Assembly: GCA_900088475.1 (NCBI GenBank) | Contig: FLMG01000680.1 | Coordinates: forward strand, 1 to 42,326 | From: Hyphochytrium catenoides | Lineage: Eukaryota; Sar; Hyphochytriomycetes; Hyphochytriales; Hyphochytriaceae | DNA length: 42,326 nucleotides | Direction of reading: 5' to 3' | In this document: in pieces, positions 9,776 to 22,038 of the stretch | Layout of the letters: every line of letters begins with the position of its first letter | Position numbering within the stretch: the first letter of the stretch is position 1 | Position numbers and translations under genes: made by a program | The notes under the pieces: model-generated | The model's database searches: none | Seen by the model: the letters and a program-made list of their open reading frames with translations, nothing else | What the model was told of the DNA's origin: nothing

Positions 9776-12700
9776 TCACTCTTGCTGCGGCACATCTTCC
9801 TCTTTCAGCGCTTTCTCCTTATGCAGTGAGTTGTCCTTCCCTCTGGGAGTATTGAACGCCGCTTTCCTAGCACCTCTGATCCCGGGGAGAGAGAACGAAG
9901 AAGAGAGCAATCTGGACCCAGGATCCGCGCCTTTATGTATCTCATCCAGCGCTCGACTCAGCAGTCCATTTAGACGTTGGTTCTCCTCCTGCAACATGGT
10001 AATCTCATTCTTGCTCTCCTCTATGCAGCTTTGGAAGTGGGCTGTCTCCTGTTCCCTCGTCCTATTGACATCGGTCAAACGTCGCCTTTTAGGTGGAGAG
10101 AAAAATATACATATTAGAGCTAGTCATTGGGGGAACTCTGGTCTGAAGCTTCTTACTCATAACTGTCCCTCACAGCAAGAGCGCCTAGCAGATCGTCTTT
10201 ACTCTGAGAAAATTGATGAGGCTGGGGTCAGCACGGAAGATCTAAGCAATGCGAACAGGGCACATATTATTACCTTTGTCATAGTCTCTGCAAGCAAGCT
10301 CCATTGCTGGTCTAAGGATATGACATTTTCCATTCTCTCTTCTAGCTCTCGCGTCATCGCTGCTTCCAGCGACTTTCTTGCCTCTTCTGCCTTCTCTCGT
10401 TCTTCTACAGCATGAGTAAGAGCGACTTGTAGCTCTTGAATCAGCGCTTCATGCCTTTCAATGGAGGCGATAGCGCATGCCGCCTGCTCCCGCTGCGCGT
10501 TCTCTAAGAGCCTTTTCTCTGTTTCCAATCTGGAAACTGTGAAGTCTAGCTCTCGTCTCGCAATTACTTCTCTCTCTTTCTCTTCCAGAGCATACCGAAG
10601 GTTTCTCTCTCCTGTCATCTTGGTCTCCTGGAGCTCCAAGGCAGTTCTCTCTAAAAGCTCCACGCTCTCAACGTTCTGCTTCTGAAGGCTTTCAATGATG
10701 CGATAGCTCTCTTTGTCATAGACGCCTTGTATTCCATTCCCTAGCGACGGAAGGAGGATAGAGCCCCTTCCTTTTTCCCGTTGAGTTGTATCCTCGTCTG
10801 AACCCATGATAGACTTCTCAGCGTCTCGAAGAGCCTAAAGAGACAGCATGACAACATGAGGGGACACGTCAACGTATAGATCCGAATTCGTATGAGAGAG
10901 CAAGACGCACAAAAGGGCGAAGGAGAAGGAGAGAGAATAAGAGAGGAAGAGAGAGGGAGAGATGGCAGAGGAGACAACTAATGGAGTGGATACGGACACT
11001 GCTTGTCTTACCTCCATATACTTGTTCTCATATTCCATCAGGAGGGTGAGTTTCTCCGCCTGGAATTTGGCCTGTTCTTGTCTCAGTAGCTCTTCGTTCC
11101 TTCGCTCCACTTCCTTCCGTTCAACTCGCCCTCTCTCCTCCAACAGCCGGATCTGGGCTTCAAACAACTCCTTACAATCACAGCAGCCCGCTTTGTCTCC
11201 TACCCTCCCTTGTGGCCCTTCCGCTTCACCGAGATGAGAGAGGACACTTCTAACCTGTATTGTCGATGGCAGAGATAACATAAGAATGGGAAGTGGTAGG
11301 GCAATAGTTTGACTGCTTAAGCTGAGATCGAAGTCACTTGAAAGAGGCTGACAAACAATGAAGGAAGATGGAAGATACTAGGAAAAAAAATAGACTAACC
11401 TTCTGCACCACCGAAAGCTGATTCTCTCTGTTCAGCTGCTCGAGAAGGGAAGACCTTTCCCTGATCCAGCTCTCCCGCTCCTCCTCTAGTCTGAGGACAC
11501 AACAAAACGCGTGTGAGTCTGAGATTTTAAAGCATCATCAGAAGATGGTGGAAGAGTAGAGCTTCATCCTATAAGACCCGCACGGAAGATAGCAGAAGGT
11601 ACACTCTTTCTTACATGCTATGATACTGCTCCCTGGTATTGGCGACTAACTCCTTGCATTTAGCTGCAAAATGGTCTGCCTGGTGCTTAAGGTCTCTATC
11701 CTTCTTTTCTCTCTCCTGCAGAAGGAAGTCAGAGATACCTCTTACATGTATGCACTTAAGAAGACTATAAATGTCACTCACCTGCTGCCTCTCCTCCTCC
11801 CGCTCTCTTGCAAGTTGGGCAAGCTTCGCCTCTAAGTCCTCCTTTAGGCTTCTTTGTTGCGCTTCTCTCTGCTCCAAATCGCTTCGCTCAAGCTGGAACT
11901 CCTGAACAAGCTTCAAAGGAACAGTCAGGAGACCATCCACATCGATATGATGAGCTACCGCACAGCCCTTTTTCATTCCTCATTTGGATTTGAGCGACTC
12001 CCTCTGTCCACTGTCCTGACACTGTCTGTCTCTCTCCTATGCCCTTCTCTGCCGGTCCCTCTGTCAAGGAACCGGTACCAATTAACCTACCTCGTCCACC
12101 GTCAACCTGAGGCTCTCTCTTGACATCTTCCTCTCGTCCTCCAGCTGCTTTCTTAGGCCTTCTCTTTCCCTTTCCAAGCCGTCGTTCACTGTCTGGGCCA
12201 TCAGAAGCTGCTCTTCACGCTCAAACGCTCTGCTTTCTTCCTCCCTTAGCCTCACGTGCAGAGCAGTGAACTCTTCTCTTTCTCTCAAGAGAGACGTCTC
12301 CAGGTCTCTGAGTCTTTCTTCGAGCTCTTCTTTCTCTCTTGTGTGGATGTCCATTAGCCGTTGCCTCTCACGACATAAGTTCTCAGTCAGCTCGCTTCGT
12401 AACTGGGTGAGAGCAGCAGCAGCCTTCTTGATTTCTTCCTTTTTAGCCTTCTCTTCTGTCTGTCGTGCTACTTCTAGAAGCTGAGCTTCTCTCTGTCTCT
12501 CCTCTTGAAAGACGAGAGAGAGCGTCGCTTTTTGGGCTTCTAGCTTGGCTAGAATAGCCTTCTTGCTTTCTTCCTCTCTACTCTTCCATCTTTCTTCCCA
12601 CGTGCGCTGAAGGCGGTCTGCCTCTTCCTTGATGGACCTTTCTTGCTCCTGAGCTTCTTTTCTTATCTCTCTTATCTTCCCTTCCGTCTCAAGTGCCAAA

Positions 12701-15700
12701 TATCTTTCTCGATCCTCTGCTTCCTTCTTAAGCGCAAGCTGCAATTCGTGTCTCTCTTGAACTGCTGTCCTCTCTCTGGATAACATTTCTTCCCTCGTTG
12801 CAGTCAACTGCAGAATAAGTGCTTCCTCTCTTTCTCTAGACTCTGCTAACACAGCTGCCAGAGCATTTTCGGTTTCCACTGCTTTCTCCTTTAACCCCTG
12901 GATCACCTTCCCATATTCCCCCTCCATCGCTTCTTTAAGAGTCGAAAGGGAAGAAGAGAGAGAGAGTGAGTATTCCTCTTCCCTCTTCTCAACTTCTCTG
13001 TCATGCTGCTCCTGCAGGTGGGCCATATTATTGATTAGCTCCTGCAGTTCCAGCTGCGTGAGCTTCAGCATCTCATCTCTCTCTTTCAGGAGGACAGCTA
13101 GTCCTTCGTTATCGGTCTTTGCTCGCTCCTACGAAACACCATTATTGCGTGCTTAGTCCATCATTGCAGGAGATAAGACAGGAAGGAATCTAAGAGGGCG
13201 AGGGAGGCAGGGCAGGAAGAGAGGAAATGGTGAACAGGATCTTAGGCAAAAGTTCCCTACCAGGTTTTCTTTCATGGCCGCCTGTTCTTGTTTTGCTATC
13301 CTTTGAGCCTAACAGAGAGAAGTTAGTAGGGAAAAAAGGAAAGAAGCACGGAAGCAAGATGATGTCAGGCATCCAGACGCCCTCACAGTTAGGATGTCAG
13401 AGCGAGAGAGAAAGAGAGTGTGTGAGAGAGAGGGACCTCTTCCAAGCTCTTCCTGTCCATTTCTTCTCTCTTCATCAGGCTAAGAGTCTTGTCCAGCCTG
13501 TTGATAAAAAGAGAGGTGGTCAGGTCCGCACTCTTCCTGCCCATTTGGTCCTCTCTGCTTCTTCCTCTTCCCGTTCCATATCTGCTCTTACGATCTTTTG
13601 CCTGAGCGCTTTTCCCCACGCCTTCTTTTCCTCTATCTTAGTGCTTTACCTCTCCTTCAGCTCTTCCTCCCGTTTCTGCTGTTCTCCTCTTTCTTTCCTG
13701 GCAGTCTGGAGTTCTTCTTTTAGACGCTTCAATGCCTTTCGTCCGTCTTCAACCTGACGGAGGACCTCCTCACGATCCTTTTCTCTCTGTTCTGCCAGCG
13801 TCTGTACCTTCTCCCTCTCCCGTCTCAGCTGCTCGCCTAATGATTCCTTCTCTCGCCCCAGATCTTCCGTCTCTCTCGTAAGTAGGTCAAGCTTCTCCTG
13901 CTTCTCTTTGATATCCTCTTCTTTCTGTCTCATTGCTCTGTCCCAAGCCGCTTCAGCGCCTTGCCTCGCTTGGCAAAGAGCCATTCCTTCCTCTTCCTTC
14001 TCCTTGGTGATAGCCGCCAGCTCTCCCTGAAGGAGAACGAGTCTTTCTTCCCATTCTCCTTGGAGAAGGCAACTCTTTCTTTCCAGATCTTCTTTCTCCT
14101 TACGCAGGTTGGCCAGACTCTTCTCCTGACTCTGTCTAGCTTTCTCCACCTCCTTCTGCAGACAAGAGATGCTCTCCTCTTTTTCCTTGAGGAAGCGACG
14201 GAGCTCTTCACAATCTGCTACTGCTTCAGCTCTTTTCTGACTCTCTACACCCACACTCTCTTCCAATGTCCCCAGCTTCTCTTCTGCAGCGGTTAAGGCT
14301 TCCAGAAGGCGTTTGCCCTCCTGCCTTTCCCTCTCTGCCCTCTCTTCCGCTCTGTTGAGACTAGAAGAAGCCTCGCTGCGGAGTCTTTCTCTCTCCATTC
14401 GTTCCATCTCCAACTGCTGCTTGAGAAGCAGCATTCCCTCTCTTTGCTTTCTCTCCATTCTCTCCCACTCCTCCTTACTCTTGCTGAGCGATTTCTCCAT
14501 CAATTGAAGTAGCTTTCTCGCTTCTTCACCTTCGTCGTGAGCTCTCAAAAGCAGATGCTCCTTCTCAACCAACCCTCGTTGCAGCTCTTTGAGCATTACC
14601 TCTGCTCTTTCCCGACCATCTCTCTCTACTCCTTCTCTTGCTAGAGCTGCGGCTGTCTGTTCCCGTGTCTCTTTGAGAACACTTTGGAGGCTTGCAAGCT
14701 CTCCCTTTGTTCTTTCAAAGGCAATCTCTAACTCTTCCTTCTGCTTCTGCAGCTGGCGTTGGGCCTTTTCGCGGCGTTCTGCCTCCTCTTCGAGCACTAA
14801 GAGACCTTCTTGGTACCTGACAAGCTCCTGCTTGGCACGTACGCTCTCTAGCTTCTCCAGCTCGGCCATGCGTTCAGTTTCCGCTGCCTTCTCCTCATAC
14901 ATCTTGCAGTGAATCTCCGTATCTTCTTTGGCTTTCCACAGCTCTTTCTCCCGGTGTGCTGCTTCTACGTATGCTCTCTCAAGCTCTGCTTCTAAGTCCT
15001 TGATTTTTCTAAGTTGTTGCGAGCGAGCTTCCTTCTCCTCCTCAAGCTTCTCCTCCTTCTCTTTTAGTATCGCTCGCACCTCCTGTCGCTGCCTCTCTGC
15101 CTCTATCTTCATCGCCTGTAGCTCCTCGTACTGATGTTGCACTTCTGCTTGGACTTTGTGCAGTTCGGCTTTATCTCTTGCTAGCTCCTCTTTTGCAACC
15201 GCTAGCTCTTTAGACGCACTTCTTGACTGCTCTCGCAGCGTAGTCAACTCTTTGCTCTGTCCTTCAGCTAGTTCTTGGGCCCTCTCCAGCTTTGTCTGCT
15301 GCCTACGCCTCTCCTGTGAGACTTGCTGGGCCTCCTCCTGCAATGCTTCTATCTTGCGCTGCGCATCTTCGAGCTTCTCACTCTGGGCGGCTCTATTGTT
15401 CCGTTCAATGGCTAAATCTCCTTGAAAGTCCATAGATTGTCGTTGAAGCTCTTCTACCCTACGCTGGATTCCTCTTAGCTCCGCCTGTAGCTCTTCCCTT
15501 TCAATGTACGCTCTTTCCTTTCCTTTCTCGAGCGTTGAACACGCTGTCCGAAGCTGTTCCTGCACTCTTAGAGCTTCACCTCTCTGTCGCTCAAACGTCT
15601 CCCTTTCAGCTTCCATCTCTTTCTGCTGGGTCTGTGCTTGGCGTTGCAAATTTTCCAAGTCCCGCTGAATATCCTCTTTTTCCGTTTGAACATCTTTGAG

Positions 15701-18700
15701 GCTTTGCTCTAAGGCCTTCTTACAGTCTGAAAGCTTCTGAGACTCGGTGCGTAGAAGCTCTATCTCCGCCCTCTCTCTCGCTTTCTCAAACTCTCTCTCT
15801 TCAGTCTCCTGGATCTTTGCTTCTCTCAAACTTTCGATCATGCCCCTCTGCTCCTCTCTTTCTAAGCGCATAGTATCAAGTAACACGGTCAGCTGGTCTT
15901 TCTCCTCCTTCAGGGTGTCCAGATTCTCAGCCATCCTTTCTGAAAGAAGCCTCTTCTCTTCCAGCTCTAAGGACAGAGATTGCATCTTGTCTTTGGTTTC
16001 CTCTAGGTCTCTCTTCAACTCACATCTGTCCCAGTCGTTTTCTCTCTCTTTCTCCTCCAAGGCAGTCTGCATCTCTGCAAGTGCTCTCTCTTTCTCTTTT
16101 AGTGCTACTGCTTTTCTCTTGCCCTTTTTTCTCTCTTTCCCTAGCTCCTTCTCCATTTCCTCTAACGTAACAGTGAAAGAAGCCTTCTCGGATTGGAATT
16201 GATACCTTTCCCTCTCCACTTCCTTGAAGTCCGTCTCCATCGAGATTTCTCTCTCTCTCATCGCCTCCAGCTTCTTCTGTAAAGCCGACAGCATCTCGCT
16301 GATCTCTACTTGGATAGCCTCGGGCTCCTGTGCCGGTCGAGACACTCTTGCCTTTTCTTCTCTCTCCTCTTGTCCTTCCACACCCACAGAGACAACCTCT
16401 GGCTCCATTGAGATGCAGTCCTCTCTCTTCACTGCCGTGTTGGTTCTCTCTGGCTGCAAGGCGAGGAATTGAGTCCTCACTTCTCTTAACGCCTTTAAGG
16501 CCCTTTCTGCTTTTTGCACGCTTTCCCTTGTTTTCAGCTCCTCCGCAGCTTTCCTTTCTGCTTTCTCCCGCTCCTCCCTCGCTCTTTCCGCCGTTCGTTC
16601 TTCCTCCTCCCTGACTTTTAGCAACCTCTGCTCTTCCTCTCGCTTTCTCAGCATCTCAATGGCCTTATCTTTCTCACTGACTTCTCTCTTAAGAAAGGCG
16701 ATTAGTAGAGAGCTGGAAGAGTTTTGTTCGACCTTGCCATAGAAAGAACGTTGGCGGAGGGAGAAAAATGAATTAGGACGATAGTTCAAAAGGTAAACGG
16801 AGCAGAGAGACATGCCAAGGAAAGCAGGACTACAACGATCCAGCGCCAACAAAAACGAAAGGAAGGCATAGGGGAGCTGCCTAGCATCTGAAGATGCATC
16901 ACTGGGGTCAAGGGACAAAGGGCTTACCACACGGTCCATGTTCTGCAGCTTTTCAGACAATGCTAGTTCACGACTCTTAGCGCTATTGGCCTCTTCCTCT
17001 TTCCTCCCTAACTCAGCTTTGAGGGCAGAAAGCTCTTCTAGTACCTTCCTGTGCTCTTCTCTCTCTTGTTCTTTGCTATTCTCTGCGTCGCGAAGCACAG
17101 CAAGTTCTTCTTCTTTGAGCGCGATCTCTCTGTCCTTTTGTGTGAGGAGCTTGTCTTTCCTCTTGATGCTGAGGCGCAGCGCCTGAACTTCTCGTTCTAC
17201 CACGGTCAGCTTGGAATCTTGCTCAGGTCTCTCTTCCTCCTTTGCTTTGACTTCTCCTGCAGCTGGACATGTCGCTGACCCGAGCCGGACCAAACTCTCC
17301 CGTTGGGCCTCAAGCTGAAGCTCCCTCTGTGCAAAGTCCCAATCTATAGACGGCCCTAATTCTGCAGGAAAGAAGAAGCTTCTTAAGTAGAGCTGGAAGG
17401 CGGAAGCGCGAGCATCAGACGAATCGCTCTATAATTGGACAATAGAAGGGCAGACGAGCCTGGCATGATTTGCACTGCCATAATTCTATCGAAAGGCTCT
17501 TGAGATGAGGACGAAGCAGCTGGCGACTCAAGATGCAGAGGCACCTGCTGTTGCTGTCAACTAAACGGTGTTCCGATGCACCTGACGTACCCTTAGGATG
17601 GCTTAAATGGCCTATGTCGCTTCGATGCTCAGCAAGATGCAGTTCATCTTGGTTACCGACCTGGCTGTCGCGAGAAGCTTCCTCTCCGGGGATCTGGAGC
17701 CGAAAATAGTGCGTTTGGCCGAGCACCAGGCGATCTCTGTGATGGAGGGCTGAGGAGTCCCCTGCCCCTAATCTCTTGCCATTCAAATATACCTCACCAT
17801 CTATAATGGCCCAAGGGTTGTAAGGTGGGGCTACGTCCTTTGGTAAGCAAGCTTAGGGTCATACCTTTATTTCCTGAACGTACCACTAGACCTTCTTCTG
17901 TTCTTTCAATTATACAATGATCGGGCCTAATGCTATTGCCTGCAAGCTTCACCCTCTTAGTACTCTTAGTTGACGAGCTCCCATTCTCTCGAATTGCTCC
18001 CTGTGAAGCAGACGGTGGTGTGTCGTCTTCATTGCCTATTATGGTCAGACCCTCCCTTAAGTAAAACACCAAGCACTCTGAAAAGAGGGGATCCTGGGGA
18101 AGGAGGAAATCAGAGTACGGATTAGACAAAGAGAGAAGAGGGTGAAAACCAGATACGAGAATTAGAATGAGAAAAAACGAGAGCAACGGCGCAAGGGAGA
18201 CTTAGGTGGAGAAGGGATAGAATGGAAGAAAGAGAAGCGCACGCACGCGCGAGAGAGAAAGAGAGAGAGAAGAACAGAGAGAGTTGATGCGGTGTATGCA
18301 AATTAGGTTAGACGGAAGAAAAGTTTGAAATATGAGCAAGAACAGACATAGAAGGGAGCTATGCATGTTTGGACAGGACCGACGCCTAAGAAAAAAACTA
18401 AGAAGGCACCTTGGAGAGCTCACCTGGTTCAGGTTAACAAGGTAGGGCACCTCTCCATCGATGACATCTCCAGGAATGGCCAAGATCGATGGAGTCCTGC
18501 CCCTCCAGTCTCTTTCTTTGGTCAGCCTTTTCTTCTCTTCCCATGAAAGGGTAAGCTGTTCTATCAGCTTTTCTCTCTCTGAGAGCGCCTGGCTGAGACG
18601 AGCAGCCTCCTCCTGTAGATAAGCAGCCGCCCCTATGTTCTGAAGAGGAGCGACGGAATGCATTAGAATAATCTCATTTCAAAGGGGCGAATTAGACCTC

Positions 18701-20943
18701 AAAGTAGTGCCTCACCGGAGAAGCCGGCAATGCCTGACCTCCACCCTGCAGCTGTAACTTTAGGAGAGAGATTTCTTCTTTCAGCTGATGCACAAGAACC
18801 TCTTTCCTATCCTCATTTACGATGGGAACATTCACAATGTGCTTGGCCCTGTCAATATATCTACATAGAGGCAGAGTTTAGTCTCACTCTTTAGTGCTCT
18901 GCACTCTAAGTGGTCTACTACTTGTCTACACTCTTCACTGAGATAGCCATCCGGGGGTTTGCTTGTCCTGACCTACCTTAAGGAGCTGAGAGTCTCGTCA
19001 AAGTGCACATCACAAGGACTTATGGCGGCCAGCATCACCGTCTTGCTATTACCGCCCAAGCTCTCCTTAAGCAACCACGTCAGCACACTATTTCTATAGG
19101 GAACGAAGTCTAAGGGATTGCCCCCTCCTTTGGCTGGGGATGAAAGTGAGCCGTGGAAGCGGGAAGTAGCATGCGGCTGATGTCTGCTCCTCGTAGCTTG
19201 GGATCGGAAAGCGATACAGAGGAAAATGTTGATCAATGATTTAGGGAAAGCCCGAACAGAAACATCACGCATTTACACGGCGGAATAGGCAAAGGGAGGA
19301 AGAACAAGTCTTAGTTCACTTGGGCAGTTCGCTATAGATGCAACAGGAGCCTAGATACCTGGGACTCTGGAGGAGGACACAGAAGGACGAGCAGCCAGGG
19401 CCTTTATGACGTCGCCAAGCGTGGAAAGAGACTTATTGATGCTTGCAGCCTCACGGAGACGCTCACCCTTAGCCCTTGACAGACTTACTCTTTCACTGCC
19501 GGCCAGGTCCACAAGAGAGATCTTGCTAACTTTATCTACTCGTCCTTCTTCACTTCTATCTTTCTGGAGGACCTTGCCACTCGCTATTCGTCTTTGGATT
19601 AAGGTCACCTCAAAGATGGCGTGAGAGCGACTAGAGGCCTCATTTAAGTGAGTGACAGCTACCGTCCTCTGCCGGCTCCCTTCCGTCAGCAGCTGCTCGA
19701 TGTCTTCGTAGCAGGTTACAGCGAGGACTGAGAGATCTTCCACGTAGGCCCCTGTTTCAGGGTGCTCTCTTACCCTAAGACTAGATCCCTTTCATAGTGA
19801 ACGACGAGATGTAAGCCATAAAGACTAGGTTAAGAGTGACAAAAATAGCAAGTCTACAAAGAATGACGGAAGACAGCCAAGGTAACCTTAGAAGGGAGAG
19901 GGAGACCTACGGGCATAAGGCACCCACGTCCCGCTACCACGCCATAAGAAAATGGAGAGGGCAACAGAAGAGAGGAGAGAAGTAACCCCAGTCTAGGAGA
20001 AACCTAACATTGGCCCAGGAGCTGCTAATAAAGAGAACGGCTCCCTAACTCATCGTCATCTGGGCTCTGTGATCCTCTGACCTTGCTCATGCCTGGATTA
20101 AAGAGGTCTCTGACGCGCTCGTGATAGATTTCATAGTAGCTAACCTCGACGTTGCATTCCATTTCCTCTCCATACTCTTGATACAGTTGAGAGATGCGCG
20201 AAAAGATAGCAAAGCAGATCCTAGGGACTGCATTTTCGTGAACAGGAGAGGGCAGAGGACAGAAACTTACAAGGTGTATGACGACTATCTTTGAGCTCTT
20301 GAAAGGAGACAGAATAGAACAGCAACCTCAGAGAAGCAATAGCGACATTCCAGTGACAGCTAGGTTAGACAGAAATCCCATATCTACAGTCTCTAACCTA
20401 GTCCGTAGTCCTCTGGGTCCATTGAGTCGTCAAGAACAGCACCAGTGCCCATCATCGTGTACGACTTTCCTGCACCCGTTTGCCCTGTCAAGGTGAGAAC
20501 CAGTGAACGGAGAGTAGAAGCGTAAGTGGAAACGGGTAGAGAGCTTTCTCTTCAAAATCACGCGAGGTCCTCACCATAGGCAAAGATAGAGCAATTATAG
20601 CCCTCGAAGGCATCGTCCACCAATGAACTGCCAATGTGACGGTAGATATCTGCTTGAGAAGCGTGGTTGCCACTGCCAGGATCTACTGACCAGAATGAAT
20701 GATCAAAGGTAAAGCGGCGCTGCCAAAGACTGCACAGCCCAGGGCCTGCGTCAATTGTCGCCGGATCCGTTATGGTGACTACTTGGCCCTGTTTTGACTG
20801 GTGAGCGCCAGGGAGTTGCTAAGTCACGATAACAGAAGAGAGCGGGCGCTTACATCTACGCCGACGATACATCTGCAGCCAGAATCGTACTCCTTGTCCG
20901 TGAGCGGACGGACGCGGACTGCGGTGACGACCCGCTGCTCCAT
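9776..20943 (-). CDS. Giant kinesin-3 family motor: motor, FHA and about 2,000-residue coiled coil
   Basis: Twenty-one exons: 20854-20943, 20575-20788, 20398-20484, 20082-20227, 19359-19788, 18977-19196, 18716-18860, 18424-18639, 17884-18093, 17591-17837, 16928-17361, 13650-16687, 13437-13497, 13261-13308, 12091-13128, 11782-11901, 11615-11715, 11400-11490, 11012-11254, 10203-10834, 9776-10085. All phases match, giving about 2,706 residues. P-loop GQTGAGKS (about 102-109), switch I NEASSRSH (228-235), switch II DLAGSER (273-279), and the kinesin-3 hallmark [17 protein letters not shown]. The neck begins YIDRAKHI (about 397). An FHA-type region (about 525-660) includes [16 protein letters not shown] and [12 protein letters not shown], then [10 protein letters not shown] as in KIF1. 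The remainder is a near-continuous Glu/Arg/Lys coiled coil. No PH or cargo domain is seen at the C-terminus. The motor walks on microtubules. The last two exons are the least certain: exon 20 ends in a hydrophobic stretch before the 117-bp intron. Confidence 0.9.
18240..18285. repeat. (GA)n microsatellite inside a kinesin intron
   Basis: GAGAGA/AGAGAG tract within the 330-bp intron 18094-18423. A similar GA-rich tract lies in the intron near 13400-13436. Confidence 0.7.
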
Positions 20944-22038
20944 CTTTGTTGGGTCCGTCTTCAATGAGATGCCTTTCGACACTTGTCTAACCACGTTATT
21001 GACATTCTGGGGCTTGCTAGATCCACTAGGACAGACTATGGCTGGCGCAGCCTAAACGAGGATGGCCATGCTGTATCAAGAACAATCCAAATTAGACAGC
21101 AAAGCGCCCCGCAGCACTAGCAGCTAGCGTTAAGGCCCCATATTGATTGTTGCCTTCTCGCCTTCACAGAGACAGAGAGCCCCTCAGCAGAGCTAGCCGC
21201 GGGCAAGACGATGAGGTCGAAGGAGAACCAGACCAGCGGACCAAAGGAGTGCCATGCCGCGCTGCTGCTGCCGCTACTGCTTCCCTGACTTTCTGTTCTT
21301 CGCCTTGGGAAGCATCCTACCTGCCACTACAGCACTACTGGCTCTCTCCTGCCCCGTATCTATCTTCTGCTCTGTCTTCTAAGAGAGGAATCCTTCCTTT
21401 ATTATCATCACCGCGTAGAAGATCACCTAGTCTATCTAGGAGCATCTCTGTCACGTACCTCTGTTGTTTCTTCTGTTCGTGTGCTGTATCTCTCCCCTTC
21501 AGGTGGTTACACATATGTGCGGTTACTATAAAGTGATAATCTTACAATAGACTACTGGCTCCTGAACTAGTGGATTTGTGATCGGTTATCGCGAATATGA
21601 TTCTCCAGAAGCAGAAATCACCGTCACATCTCTTACTAGGGCTTTTTCTCTGTCTCTAGAACTATGAGTTTCCTCAATGATCTTCACAATGTTCTCGGTT
21701 CTTGCAGTCTTCAGAACTGAGTAACCTCTCACCCACAAAGCACTTCAAGGCAGATTGCTTGGCTGAGCCTGACAAACATCAAACGGCAGTCTCGGGGTCC
21801 CGGCCCGTAAGATAGAGTTAGAGAAAGCGGTCTCATTTAGACGGGCATACCGGTGGCTCTTGTGACCTATCTTGTCCTCTATTAGAAGTGATTCGTCTTT
21901 CCCCTGTACAAGTGGCGGCATTGTCCATTTCAGCTAAAGGTTCTATCGGGCCAACGCCTCTCACCAGGTCCCTAGGTCATTTGTCACGAATCCGGCGCAG
22001 GAAAAGTATCGGGGTACAGCACCGAGTACTGTGGCACT
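20944..22038. promoter_or_regulatory. Divergent intergenic region between kinesin-3 and RTF2
   Basis: About 1.1 kb containing the promoters of both genes. A + ORF at 21147-21536 (129 codons) is low complexity and not convincing. On the minus strand a frame at about 21589-21735 reads protein-like (TARTENIVKIIEETHSSR and DVTVISASGESYSR before the stop), with possible upstream frames starting at ATG 21928 or 21875. I found no clean splice joining them, so a small minus-strand gene here is possible but unproven. Confidence 0.4.

Noticed and set aside
13498-13649. Protein-like segment ([15 protein letters not shown]) as an extra kinesin exon
   Set aside because: Including it with a 48-bp intron breaks phase with the next exon. 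A single 152-bp intron joins exons 12 and 13 in frame.
14313-16472. Many + strand serine-rich ORFs opposite the kinesin rod
   Set aside because: They are antisense shadows: GAG/AAG/AGA codons of the rod read in reverse give Ser/Leu/Phe-rich open frames. None has splice context or motifs.
21147-21536. 129-codon + ORF upstream of RTF2
   Set aside because: Low-complexity Ser/Leu/Arg composition in a promoter region, with no domain.
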